Shown piece by piece: positions 47,201 through 57,505 of a DNA stretch of 64,000 bases. Location of the stretch: the NCBI GenBank assembly GCA_964057225.1, contig OZ059899.1:10540001-10604000 (forward strand), written 5' to 3'. The stretch is from Auanema rhodensis (Eukaryota > Nematoda > Chromadorea > Rhabditida > Rhabditidae). Within the stretch, counting starts at the first letter, position 1; the number at the start of each line of letters is the position of its first letter. Both the position numbers and the translations under genes were made by a program. Under the pieces are notes generated by a model that saw only the letters and a list, made by a program, of their open reading frames with translations, was not told the DNA's origin and did no database searches.

Positions 47201-47868
47201 CCCATTAGTTTGAAATTTTATGTCTTACAGTTCTCCAACAGAACAGACTGATCCTGATTTCTCTATGATTACATCAAACTCTCGTTTGATATAAAAAAAA
47301 GAAGAGGAATAACGTTTCCAGGATGTCATTGATATCGAATCTAGTGATATTGTAAAAAAATGTAATGTCAGCTCCATAGGTTTTCTCTTAATTTCTCTCA
47401 TCACAATTGTCTTAGTTTTTTTTCTCATAAGAGTTTCTGAAATCTTAGGTGAACAAGGCCGTATATATTTTTTTCTGGAATTCGAAAGCATTTGGGATGG
47501 AAATTAGAAAGAAAAGAACTAGTTTTTCCTATTTTAAAACAAACAAAAAAAAATAAAATGAAAAAGATTGTTAGATATCCAATTTAAACTTATACATTTA
47601 CTTCGATAAAGAGCCTATTAGTTTGAAATTTTATGTCTTACAGTTCTCCAACAGAACAGACTGATCCTGATTTCTCTATGATTACATAAAACTCTCGTTT
47701 GATATAAAAAAAGAAGAGGAATAACGTTTCCAGGATGTCAATGATATCGAATCTAGTGATATTGTAGAAAAATGTAATGTCAGCTCCATAGGTTTTCTCT
47801 TAATTTCTCTCATCACAATTGTCTTAGTTTTTTTTCTCATAAGAGTTTCTGAAATCTTAGGTGAACAA
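41272..47868. repeat. 1237-bp trimer repeat passing into 825-bp dimer repeat
   Basis: Unit starts are 41272, 41684, 42097, 42509, 42921, 43334, 43746, 44157, 44570, 44982, 45394, 45807, 46219, 46632, 47044 and 47457. The unit with GAGCCCATTAG plus CATCAAACTCTCG ends at 42097, 43334, 44570 and 45807 (spacing 1237, 1236, 1237) and then at 46632 and 47457 (spacing 825). A three-unit repeat has thus lost one unit and continued as a dimer. CCAATTCAAAC marks the same units. A C-to-G change at 44018 gives TTTGCAGG in place of TTTCCAGG in one unit only. Confidence 0.9.
44016..44207 (+). other. One copy of the plus-strand frame opened by a TTG, not a gene
   Basis: A C-to-G change at 44018 creates TTG at the start of the plus-strand stop-free stretch found in most units. 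This copy therefore appears as a 63-codon frame with a non-ATG start. The rest equals its sisters, including the ~20-residue hydrophobic segment. TTG is a very weak start in eukaryotic nuclear genes, and nothing else sets this copy apart. Confidence 0.6.
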
Positions 47869-50334
47869 GGCCGTATATATTTTTTTCTGGAATTCGAAAG
47901 CATTTGGGATGGAAATTGGAAAGAAAAGAACTAGTTTTTCCTACTTTAAAACAAACAATAAGAAATAAAATAAAAAAGATTGTTAGATATCCAATTTAAA
48001 CTCATACATTTACTTTGATAAAGAGCCTATTAGTTTAAAATTTTATGTCTTACAGTTCTCCAACAGAACAGACTGATCCTGATTTCTCTATGATTACATA
48101 AAACTCTCGTTTGATATAAAAAAAGAAGAGGAATAACGTTTCCAGGATGTCAATGATATCGAATCTAGTGATATTGTAAAAAAATGTAATGTCAGCTCCA
48201 TAGGTTTTCTCTTAATTTCTCTCATCACAATTGTCTTAGTTTTTTTTCTCATAAGAGTTTCTGAAATCTTAGGTGAACAAGGCCGTATATATTTTTTTCT
48301 GGAATTCGAAAGCATTTGGGATGGATATTAGAAGGAAAAGAACTAGTTTTTCCTACTTTAAAACAAACAATAAGAAATAAAATAAAAAAGATTGTTAGAT
48401 ATCCAATTTAAACTTATACATTTACTTTGATAAAGAGCCTATTAGTTTGAAATTTTATGTCTTACAGTTCTCCAACAGAACAGACTGATCCTGATTTCTC
48501 TATGATTACATAAAACTCTCGTTTGATATAAAAAAAGAAGAGGAATAACGTTTCCAGGATGTCAATGATATCGAATCTAGTGATATTGTAGAAAAATGTA
48601 ATGTCAGCTCCATAGGTTTTCTCTTAATTTCTCTCATCACAATTGTCTTAGTTTTTTTTCTCATTAGAGTTTCTGAAATCTTAGGTGAACAAGGCCGTAT
48701 ATATTTTTTTCTGGAATTCGAAAGCATTTGGGATGGACATTAGAAGGAAAAGAACTAGTTTTTCCTACTTTAAAACAAACAATAAGAAATAAAATAAAAA
48801 AGATTGTTAGATATCCAATTTAAACTTATACATTTACTTCGATAAAGAGCCTATTAGTTTGAAATTTTATGTCTTACAGTTCTCCAACAGAACAGACTGA
48901 TCCTGATTTCTCTATGATTACACAAAACTCTCGTTTGATATACAAAAAGGAGAGGAATAACGTTTCCAGGATATCAATGATATCGAATCTAGTGATATTG
49001 TAGAAAAATATAATGTCAGCTCCATAGTTTTTCTCTTAATTTGTCTCATCACAATAGTCTTATTTTTTTTTCATAAGAGTTTCTGAAATCTTAGTTGAAC
49101 AAGGCCGTATATATTTTTTTCTGGAATTCGAAAGCATTTGGGATGGATATTAGAAGGAAAAGAACTAGTTTTCCCTACTTTAAAACAAACAATAAGAAAT
49201 AAAATAAAAAAGATTGTTAGATATCCAATTTAAACTTATACATTTACTTCGATAAAGAGCCTATTAGTTTGAAATTTTATGTCTTACAGTTCTCCAACAG
49301 AACAGACTGATCCTGATTTCTCAATGATTACATAAAACTCTCGTTTGATATACAAAAAGGAGAGGAATAACGTTTCCAGGATATCAATGATATCGAATCT
49401 AGTGATATTGTAGAAAAATGTAATGTCAGCTCCATAGTTTTTCTCTAAATTTCTCTCATCACAATAGTCTTATTTTTTTTTCATAAGAGTTTCTGAAATC
49501 TTAGGTGAACAAGGCCGTATATATTTTTTTCTGAAATTCGAAAGCATTTGGGATGGAAATTGGAAAGAAAAGAACTAGTTTTTCCTACTTTAAAACAAAC
49601 AATAAGAAATAAAATAAAAAAGATTGTTAGATATCCAATTTAAACTCATACATTTACTTTGATAAAGAGCCTATTAGTTTAAAATTTTATGTCTTACAGT
49701 TCTCCAACAGAACAGACTGATCCTTATTTCTCTATGATTACATAAAACTCTCGTTTGATATAAAAAAAGAAGAGGAATAACGTTTCCAGGATGTCAATGA
49801 TATCGAATCTAGTGATATTGTAAAAAAATGTAATGTCAGCTCCATAGGTTTTCTCTTAATTTCTCTCATCACAATTGTCTTAGTTTTTTTTCTCATAAGA
49901 GTTTCTGAAATCTTAGGTGAACAAGGCCGTATATATTTTTTTCTGGAATTCGAAAGCATTTGGGATGGAAATTAGAAAGAAAAGAACTAGTTTTTCCTAT
50001 TTTAAAACAAACAAAAAAAAATAAAATGAAAAAGATTGTTAGATATTCAATTTAAACTTATACATTTACTTCGATAAAGAGCCTATTAGTTTGAAATTTT
50101 ATGTCTTACAGTTCTCCAACAGAACAGACTGATCCTGATTTCTCAATGATTACATAAAACTCTCGTTTGATATACAAAAAGGAGAGGAATAACGTTTCCA
50201 GGATATCAATGATATCGAATCTAGTGATATTGTAGAAAAATGTAATGTCAGCTCCATAGTTTTTCTCTAAATTTCTCTCATCACAATAGTCTTATTTTTT
50301 TTTCATAAGAGTTTCTGAAATCTTAGTTGAACAA
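47869..50334. repeat. Transition units leading into tRNA cluster 3
   Basis: Six units start at 47869, 48281, 48693, 49103, 49513 and 49925. Unit 47869 is of the GGAAATTGGAAAG/AAACTCATAC type, and 48281 and 49103 have GGATATTAGAAGG, as in the first units of the window. Unit 49103 carries the full tRNA-leading form (TCTCAATGATTAC, ATACAAAAAGGAGAGG, CTCTAAATTT), yet the next unit at 49513 has no tRNA. The unit starting at 49925 has the same leading form and does precede a tRNA. Confidence 0.85.
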
Positions 50335-50407
50335 GGCCGCGTGGCGCAATGGATAACGCGTCTGCCTACGGAGCAGAAGATTGTAGGTTCGAATCCTGCC
50401 GTGGTCG
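50335..50407 (+). tRNA. tRNA-Arg(ACG), copy 8
   Basis: Identical 73-nt gene with ACG at 50368-50370. Its 3' flank has diverged from clusters 1 and 2 (CATTTCACTTG, CATGAAAATTTCTTAATTG, GAGAAGTTTTTTTG), while the gene itself has not changed. Confidence 0.95.
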
Positions 50408-50538
50408 TAAATTTTTTTCATTTCACTTGTCATTTACAAAAATCAAATTTATCTTCTTCAACGATTATTTTTGCAATGTGTCATGAAAATTTCTTAATTG
50501 AACAAAACGTTTTTTGAGAAGTTTTTTTGTTGTCAACA
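50408..50538. repeat. Private 3' flank of the tRNA module (cluster 3 form)
   Basis: Cluster-specific version of the flank: TCTTAATTGAACAA replaces TCACAGTTGAACAA, and a shorter T-run follows GAGAAG. It is repeated after copies 9 and 10. After copy 9 it joins a different downstream unit type. Confidence 0.8.
50412..50418 (+). terminator. Pol III T7 terminator of tRNA copy 8
   Basis: T7 after TAAA downstream of copy 8. Confidence 0.8.
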
Positions 50539-53500
50539 TATATATTTTCCTGGAATTCGAAAGCATTTGGGATGGAAATTAGAAAGAAAAGAACTAGTTT
50601 TTCCTACTTTAAAACAAACAATAAGAAATAAAATGAAAAAGATTGTTAGATATCCAATTTAAACTTATACATTTACTTCGATAAAGAGCCTATTAGTTTG
50701 AAATTTTATGTCTTACAGTTCTCCAACAGAACAGACTGATCCTGATTTCTCTATGATTACATAAAACTCTCGTTTGATATAAAAAAAGAAGAGGAATAAC
50801 GTTTCCAGGATGTCAATGATATCGAATCTAGTGATATTGTAGAAAAATGTAATGTCAGCTCCATAGGTTTTCTCTTAATTTCTCTCATCACAATTGTCTT
50901 AGTTTTTTTTCTCATAAGAGTTTCTGAAATCTTACGTGAACAAGGCCGTATATATTTTTTTCTGGAATTCGAAAGCATTTGGGATGGAAATTAGAAAGAA
51001 AAGAACTAGTTTTTCCTACTTTAAAACAAACAATAAGAAATAAAATAAAAAAGATTGTTAGATATCCAATTTAAACTTATACATTTACTTCGATAAAGAG
51101 CCTATTAGTTTGAAATTTTATGTCTTACAGTTCTCCAACAGAACAGACTGATCCTGATTTCTCTATGATCACATAAAACTCTCGTTTGATATGAAAAAAG
51201 AAGAGGAATAACGTTTCCAGGATGTCAATGATATCGAATCTAGTGATATTGTAGAAAAATGTAATGTCAGCTCCATAGGTTTTCTCTCAATTTCTCTCAT
51301 CACAATTGTCTTAGTTTTTTTTCTCATAAGAGTTTCTGAAATCTTAGGTGAACAAGGCCGTATATATTTTTTTCTGGAATTCGAAAGCATTTGGGATGGA
51401 AATTAGAAGGAAAAGAACTAGTTTTTCCTACTTTAAAACAAACAATAAGAAATAAAATAAAAAAGATTGTTAGATATCCAATTTAAACTTATACATTTAC
51501 TTTGATAAAGAGCCTATTAGTTTGAAATTTTATGTCTTACAGTTCTCTAACAGAACAGACTGATTCTGATTTCTCTATGATTACATAAAACTCTCGTTTG
51601 ATATACACAAAGGAGAGGAATAACGTTTCCAGGATATCAATGATATCGAATCTAGTGATATCGTAGAAAAATGTAATGTCAGCTCCATAGGTTTTCTCTT
51701 AATTTCTCTCATCACAATTGTCTTAGTTTTTTTTCATAAGAGTTTCTGAAATCTTAGGTGAACAAGGCCGTATATATTTTTTTCTGGAATTCGAAAGCAT
51801 TTGGGATGGAAATTAGAAGGAAAAGAACTAGTTTTTCCTACTTTAAAACAAACAATAAGAAATAAAATAAAAAAGATTGTTAGATATCCAATTTAAACTT
51901 ATACATTTACTTTGATAAAGAGCCTATTAGTTTGAAATTTTATGTCTTACAGTTCTCTAACAGAACAGACTGATTCTGATTTCTCTATGATTACATAAAA
52001 CTCTCGTTTGATATAAAAAAAGAAGAGGAATAACGTTTCCAGGATGTCAATGATATCGAATCTAGTGATATCGTAGAAAAATGTAATGTCAGCTCCATAG
52101 GTTTTCTCTTAATTTCTCTCATCACAATTGTCTTAGTTTTTTTTCTCATAAGAGTTTCTGAAATCTTACGTGAACAAGGCCGTATATATTTTTTTCTGGA
52201 ATTCGAAAGCATTTGGGATGGAAATTAGAAAGAAAAGAACTAGTTTTTCCTACTTTAAAACAAACAATAAGAAATAAAATAAAAAAGATTGTTAGATATC
52301 CAATTTAAACTTATACATTTACTTCGATAAAGAGCCTATTAGTTTGAAATTTTATGTCTTACAGTTCTCCAACAGAACAGACTGATCCTGATTTCTCTAT
52401 GATCACATAAAACTCTCGTTTGATATGAAAAAAAAAGAGGAATAACGTTTCCAGGATGTCAATGATATCGAATCTAGTGATATTGTAGAAAAATGTAATG
52501 TCAGCTCCATAGGTTTTCTCTCAATTTCTCTCATCACAATTGTCTTAGTTTTTTTTCTCATAAGAGTTTCTGAAATCTTAGGTGAACAAGGCCGTATATA
52601 TTTTTTTCTGGAATTCGAAAGCATTTGGGATGGAAATTAGAAGGAAAAGAACTAGTTTTTCCTACTTTAAAACAAACAATAAGAAATAAAATAAAAAAGA
52701 TTGTTAGATATCCAATTTAAACTTATACATTTACTTTGATAAAGAGCCTATTAGTTTGAAATTTTATGTCTTACAGTTCTCTAACAGAACAGACTGATTC
52801 TGATTTCTCTATGATTACATAAAACTCTCGTTTGATATACACAAAGGAGAGGAATAACGTTTCCAGGATATCAATGATATCGAATCTAGTGATATTGTAG
52901 AAAAATGTAATGTCAGCTCCATAGTTTTTCTCTTAATTTCTCTCATCACAATAGTCTTATTTTTTTTCATAAGAGTTTCTGAAATCTTAGGTGAACAAGG
53001 CCGTATATATTTTTTTCTGGAATTCGAAAGCATTTGGGATGGAAATTAGAAAGAAAAGAACTAGTTTTTCCTATTTTAAAACAAACAAAAAAAAATAAAA
53101 TGAAAAAGATTGTTAGATATCCAATTTAAACTTATACATTTACTTCGATAAAGAGCCTATTAGTTTGAAATTTTATGTCTTACAGTTCTCCAACAGAACA
53201 GACTGATCCTGATTTCTCTATGATTATATAAAACTCTCGTTTGATATAAAAAAATAAGAGGAATAACGTTTCCAGGATATCAATGATATCGAATCTAGTG
53301 ATATTGTAGAAAAATGTAATGTCAGCTCCATAGGTTTTCTCTTAATTTCTCTCATCACAATTGTCTTAGTTTTTTTTCTCATAAGAGTTTCTGAAATCTT
53401 ATGTGAACAAGGCCGTATATATTTTTTTCTGGAATTCGAAAGCATTTGGGATGGAAATTAGAAAGAAAAGAACTAGTTTTTCCTATTTTAAAACAAACAA

Positions 53501-53820
53501 AAAAAAATAAAATGAAAAAGATTGTTAGATATTCAATTTAAACTTATACATTTACTTCGATAAAGAGCCTATTAGTTTGAAATTTTATGTCTTACAGTTC
53601 TCCAACAGAACAGACTGATCCTGATTTCTCAATGATTACATAAAACTCTCGTTTGATATACAAAAAGGAGAGGAATAACGTTTCCAGGATATCAATGATA
53701 TCGAATCTAGTGATATTGTAGAAAAATGTAATGTCAGCTCCATAGTTTTTCTCTAAATTTCTCTCATCACAATAGTCTTATTTTTTTTTCATAAGAGTTT
53801 CTGAAATCTTAGTTGAACAA

Positions 53821-53893
53821 GGCCGCGTGGCGCAATGGATAACGCGTCTGCCTACGGAGCAGAAGATTGTAGGTTCGAATCCTGCCGTGGTCG
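53821..53893 (+). tRNA. tRNA-Arg(ACG), copy 9
   Basis: Identical 73-nt gene with ACG at 53854-53856. Its unit is a hybrid. The flank ends CAACATATATTTTTTTCTGG, as in tRNA-less units, instead of CAACATATATATTTTCCTGG. The sequence then continues with GGAAATTAGAAGG and TTCTCTAACAG markers of another unit type. Confidence 0.95.
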
Positions 53894-53897
53894 TAAA

Positions 53898-53904
53898 TTT
53901 TTTT
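53898..53904 (+). terminator. Pol III T7 terminator of tRNA copy 9
   Basis: T7 beginning five bases after the tRNA. Confidence 0.8.
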
Positions 53905-56071
53905 CATTTCACTTGTCATTTACAAAAATCAAATTTATCTTCTTCAACGATTATTTTTGCAATGTGTCATGAAAATTTCTTAATTGAACAAAACGTTTTT
54001 TGAGAAGTTTTTTTGTTGTCAACATATATTTTTTTCTGGAATTCGAAAGCATTTGGGATGGAAATTAGAAGGAAAAGAACTAGTTTTTCCTACTTTAAAA
54101 CAAACAATAAGAAATAAAATAAAAAAGATTGTTAGATATCCAATTTAAACTTATACATTTACTTTGATAAAGAGCCTATTAGTTTGAAATTTTATGTCTT
54201 ACAGTTCTCTAACAGAACAGACTGATTCTGATTTCTCTATGATTACATAAAACTCTCGTTTGATATAAAAAAAGAAGAGGAATAACGTTTCCAGGATGTC
54301 AATGATATCGAATCTAGTGATATCGTAGAAAAATGTAATGTCAGCTCCATAGGTTTTCTCTTAATTTCTCTCATCACAATTGTCTTAGTTTTTTTTCTCA
54401 TAAGAGTTTCTGAAATCTTACGTGAACAAGGCCGTATATATTTTTTTCTGGAATTCGAAAGCATTTGGGATGGAAATTAGAAAGAAAAGAACTAGTTTTT
54501 CCTACTTTAAAACAAACAATAAGAAATAAAATAAAAAAGATTGTTAGATATCCAATTTAAACTTATACATTTACTTCGATAAAGAGCCTATTAGTTTGAA
54601 ATTTTATGTCTTACAGTTCTCCAACAGAACAGACTGATCCTGATTTCTCTATGATCACATAAAACTCTCGTTTGATATGAAAAAAAAGAGGAATAACGTT
54701 TCCAGGATGTCAATGATATCGAATCTAGTGATATTGTAGAAAAATGTAATGTCAGCTCCATAGGTTTTCTCTCAATTTCTCTCATCACAATTGTCTTAGT
54801 TTTTTTTCTCATAAGAGTTTCTGAAATCTTAGGTGAACAAGGCCGTATATATTTTTTTCTGGAATTCGAAAGCATTTGGGATGGAAATTAGAAGGAAAAG
54901 AACTAGTTTTTCCTACTTTAAAACAAACAATAAGAAATAAAATAAAAAAGATTGTTAGATATCCAATTTAAACTTATACATTTACTTTGATAAAGAGCCT
55001 ATTAGTTTGAAATTTTATGTCTTACAGTTCTCTAACAGAACAGACTGATTCTGATTTCTCTATGATTACATAAAACTCTCGTTTGATATACACAAAGGAG
55101 AGGAATAACGTTTCCAGGATATCAATGATATCGAATCTAGTGATATTGTAGAAAAATGTAATGTCAGCTCCATAGTTTTTCTCTTAATTTCTCTCATCAC
55201 AATAGTCTTATTTTTTTTCATAAGAGTTTCTGAAATCTTAGGTGAACAAGGCCGTATATATTTTTTTCTGGAATTCGAAAGCATTTGGGATGGAAATTAG
55301 AAAGAAAAGAACTAGTTTTTCCTATTTTAAAACAAACAAAAAAAAATAAAATGAAAAAGATTGTTAGATATCCAATTTAAACTTATACATTTACTTCGAT
55401 AAAGAGCCTATTAGTTTGAAATTTTATGTCTTACAGTTCTCCAACAGAACAGACTGATCCTGATTTCTCTATGATTATATAAAACTCTCGTTTGATATAA
55501 AAAAATAAGAGGAATAACGTTTCCAGGATATCAATGATATCGAATCTAGTGATATTGTAGAAAAATGTAATGTCAGCTCCATAGGTTTTCTCTTAATTTC
55601 TCTCATCACAATTGTCTTAGTTTTTTTTCTCATAAGAGTTTCTGAAATCTTATGTGAACAAGGCCGTATATATTTTTTTCTGGAATTCGAAAGCATTTGG
55701 GATGGAAATTAGAAAGAAAAGAACTAGTTTTTCCTATTTTAAAACAAACAAAAAAAAATAAAATGAAAAAGATTGTTAGATATTCAATTTAAACTTATAC
55801 ATTTACTTCGATAAAGAGCCTATTAGTTTGAAATTTTATGTCTTACAGTTCTCCAACAGAACAGACTGATCCTGATTTCTCAATGATTACATAAAACTCT
55901 CGTTTGATATACAAAAAGGAGAGGAATAACGTTTCCAGGATATCAATGATATCGAATCTAGTGATATTGTAGAAAAATGTAATGTCAGCTCCATAGTTTT
56001 TCTCTAAATTTCTCTCATCACAATAGTCTTATTTTTTTTTCATAAGAGTTTCTGAAATCTTAGTTGAACAA

Positions 56072-56144
56072 GGCCGCGTGGCGCAATGGATAACGCGTCT
56101 GCCTACGGAGCAGAAGATTGTAGGTTCGAATCCTGCCGTGGTCG
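56072..56144 (+). tRNA. tRNA-Arg(ACG), copy 10
   Basis: Identical 73-nt gene with ACG at 56105-56107. It is the last tRNA in the window, and none follows in the remaining 7.8 kb. Its downstream unit matches that of copy 8 (AATAAGAAATAAAATGAAAAAG). Confidence 0.95.
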
Positions 56145-56148
56145 TAAA

Positions 56149-56155
56149 TTTTTTT
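56149..56155 (+). terminator. Pol III T7 terminator of tRNA copy 10
   Basis: T7 after TAAA downstream of copy 10. Confidence 0.8.
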
Positions 56156-57505
56156 CATTTCACTTGTCATTTACAAAAATCAAATTTATCTTCTTCAACG
56201 ATTATTTTTGCAATGTGTCATGAAAATTTCTTAATTGAACAAAACGTTTTTTGAGAAGTTTTTTTGTTGTCAACATATATATTTTCCTGGAATTCGAAAG
56301 CATTTGGGATGGAAATTAGAAAGAAAAGAACTAGTTTTTCCTACTTTAAAACAAACAATAAGAAATAAAATGAAAAAGATTGTTAGATATCCAATTTAAA
56401 CTTATACATTTACTTCGATAAAGAGCCTATTAGTTTGAAATTTTATGTCTTACAGTTCTCCAACAGAACAGACTGATCCTGATTTCTCTATGATTACATA
56501 AAACTCTCGTTTGATATAAAAAAAGAAGAGGAATAACGTTTCCAGGATGTCAATGATATCGAATCTAGTGATATCGTAGAAAAATGTAATGTCAGCTCCA
56601 TAGGTTTTCTCTTAATTTCTCTCATCACAATTGTCTTAGTTTTTTTTCTCATAAGAGTTTCTGAAATCTTACGTGAACAAGGCCGTATATATTTTTTTCT
56701 GGAATTCGAAAGCATTTGGGATGGAAATTAGAAAGAAAAGAACTAGTTTTTCCTACTTTAAAACAAACAATAAGAAATAAAATAAAAAAGATTGTTAGAT
56801 ATCCAATTTACACTTATACATTTACTTCGATAAAGAGCCTATTAGTTTGAAATTTTATGTCTTACAGTTCTCCAACAGAACAGACTGATCCTGATTTCTC
56901 TATGATCACATAAAACTCTCGTTTGATATGAAAAAAGAAGAGGAATAACGTTTCCAGGATGTCAATGATATCGAATCTAGTGATATTGTAGAAAAATGTA
57001 ATGTCAGCTCCATAGGTTTTCTCTCAATTTCTCTCATCACAATTGTCTTAGTTTTTTTTCTCATAAGAGTTTCTGAAATCTTAGGTGAACAAGGCCGTAT
57101 ATATTTTTTTCTGGAATTCGAAAGCATTTGGGATGGAAATTAGAAGGAAAAGAACTAGTTTTTCCTACTTTAAAACAAACAATAAGAAATAAAATAAAAA
57201 AGATTGTTAGATATCCAATTTAAACTTATACATTTACTTTGATAAAGAGCCTATTAGTTTGAAATTTTATGTCTTACAGTTCTCTAACAGAACAGACTGA
57301 TTCTGATTTCTCTATGATTACATAAAACTCTCGTTTGATATACACAAAGGAGAGGAATAACGTTTCCAGGATATCAATGATATCGAATCTAGTGATATTG
57401 TAGAAAAATGTAATGTCAGCTCCATAGGTTTTCTCTTAATTTCTCTCATCACAATTGTCTTAGTTTTTTTTTTTCATAAGAGTTTCTGAAATCTTAGGTG
57501 AACAA

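Larger units (their letters stand above)
50335..57505. repeat. tRNA-bearing sub-array 3: 2251-bp five-unit repeat with a nested 1234-bp expansion
   Basis: Unit starts are 50335 (tRNA), 50944, 51356, 51766, 52178, 52590, 52999, 53411, 53821 (tRNA), 54430, 54841, 55250, 55662, 56072 (tRNA), 56681 and 57093. tRNAs 53821 and 56072 are 2251 bp apart. The first interval is 3486 bp, about one 1234-bp triplet more, because the block 50944-52177 is followed by a near-repeat from 52178. Markers are CTTACGTGAAC, TATGATCACAT, TCTCTCAATTTC, TTCTCTAACAG with TGATTCTG, ATACACAAAGG and CTTATGTGAAC. Confidence 0.9.
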
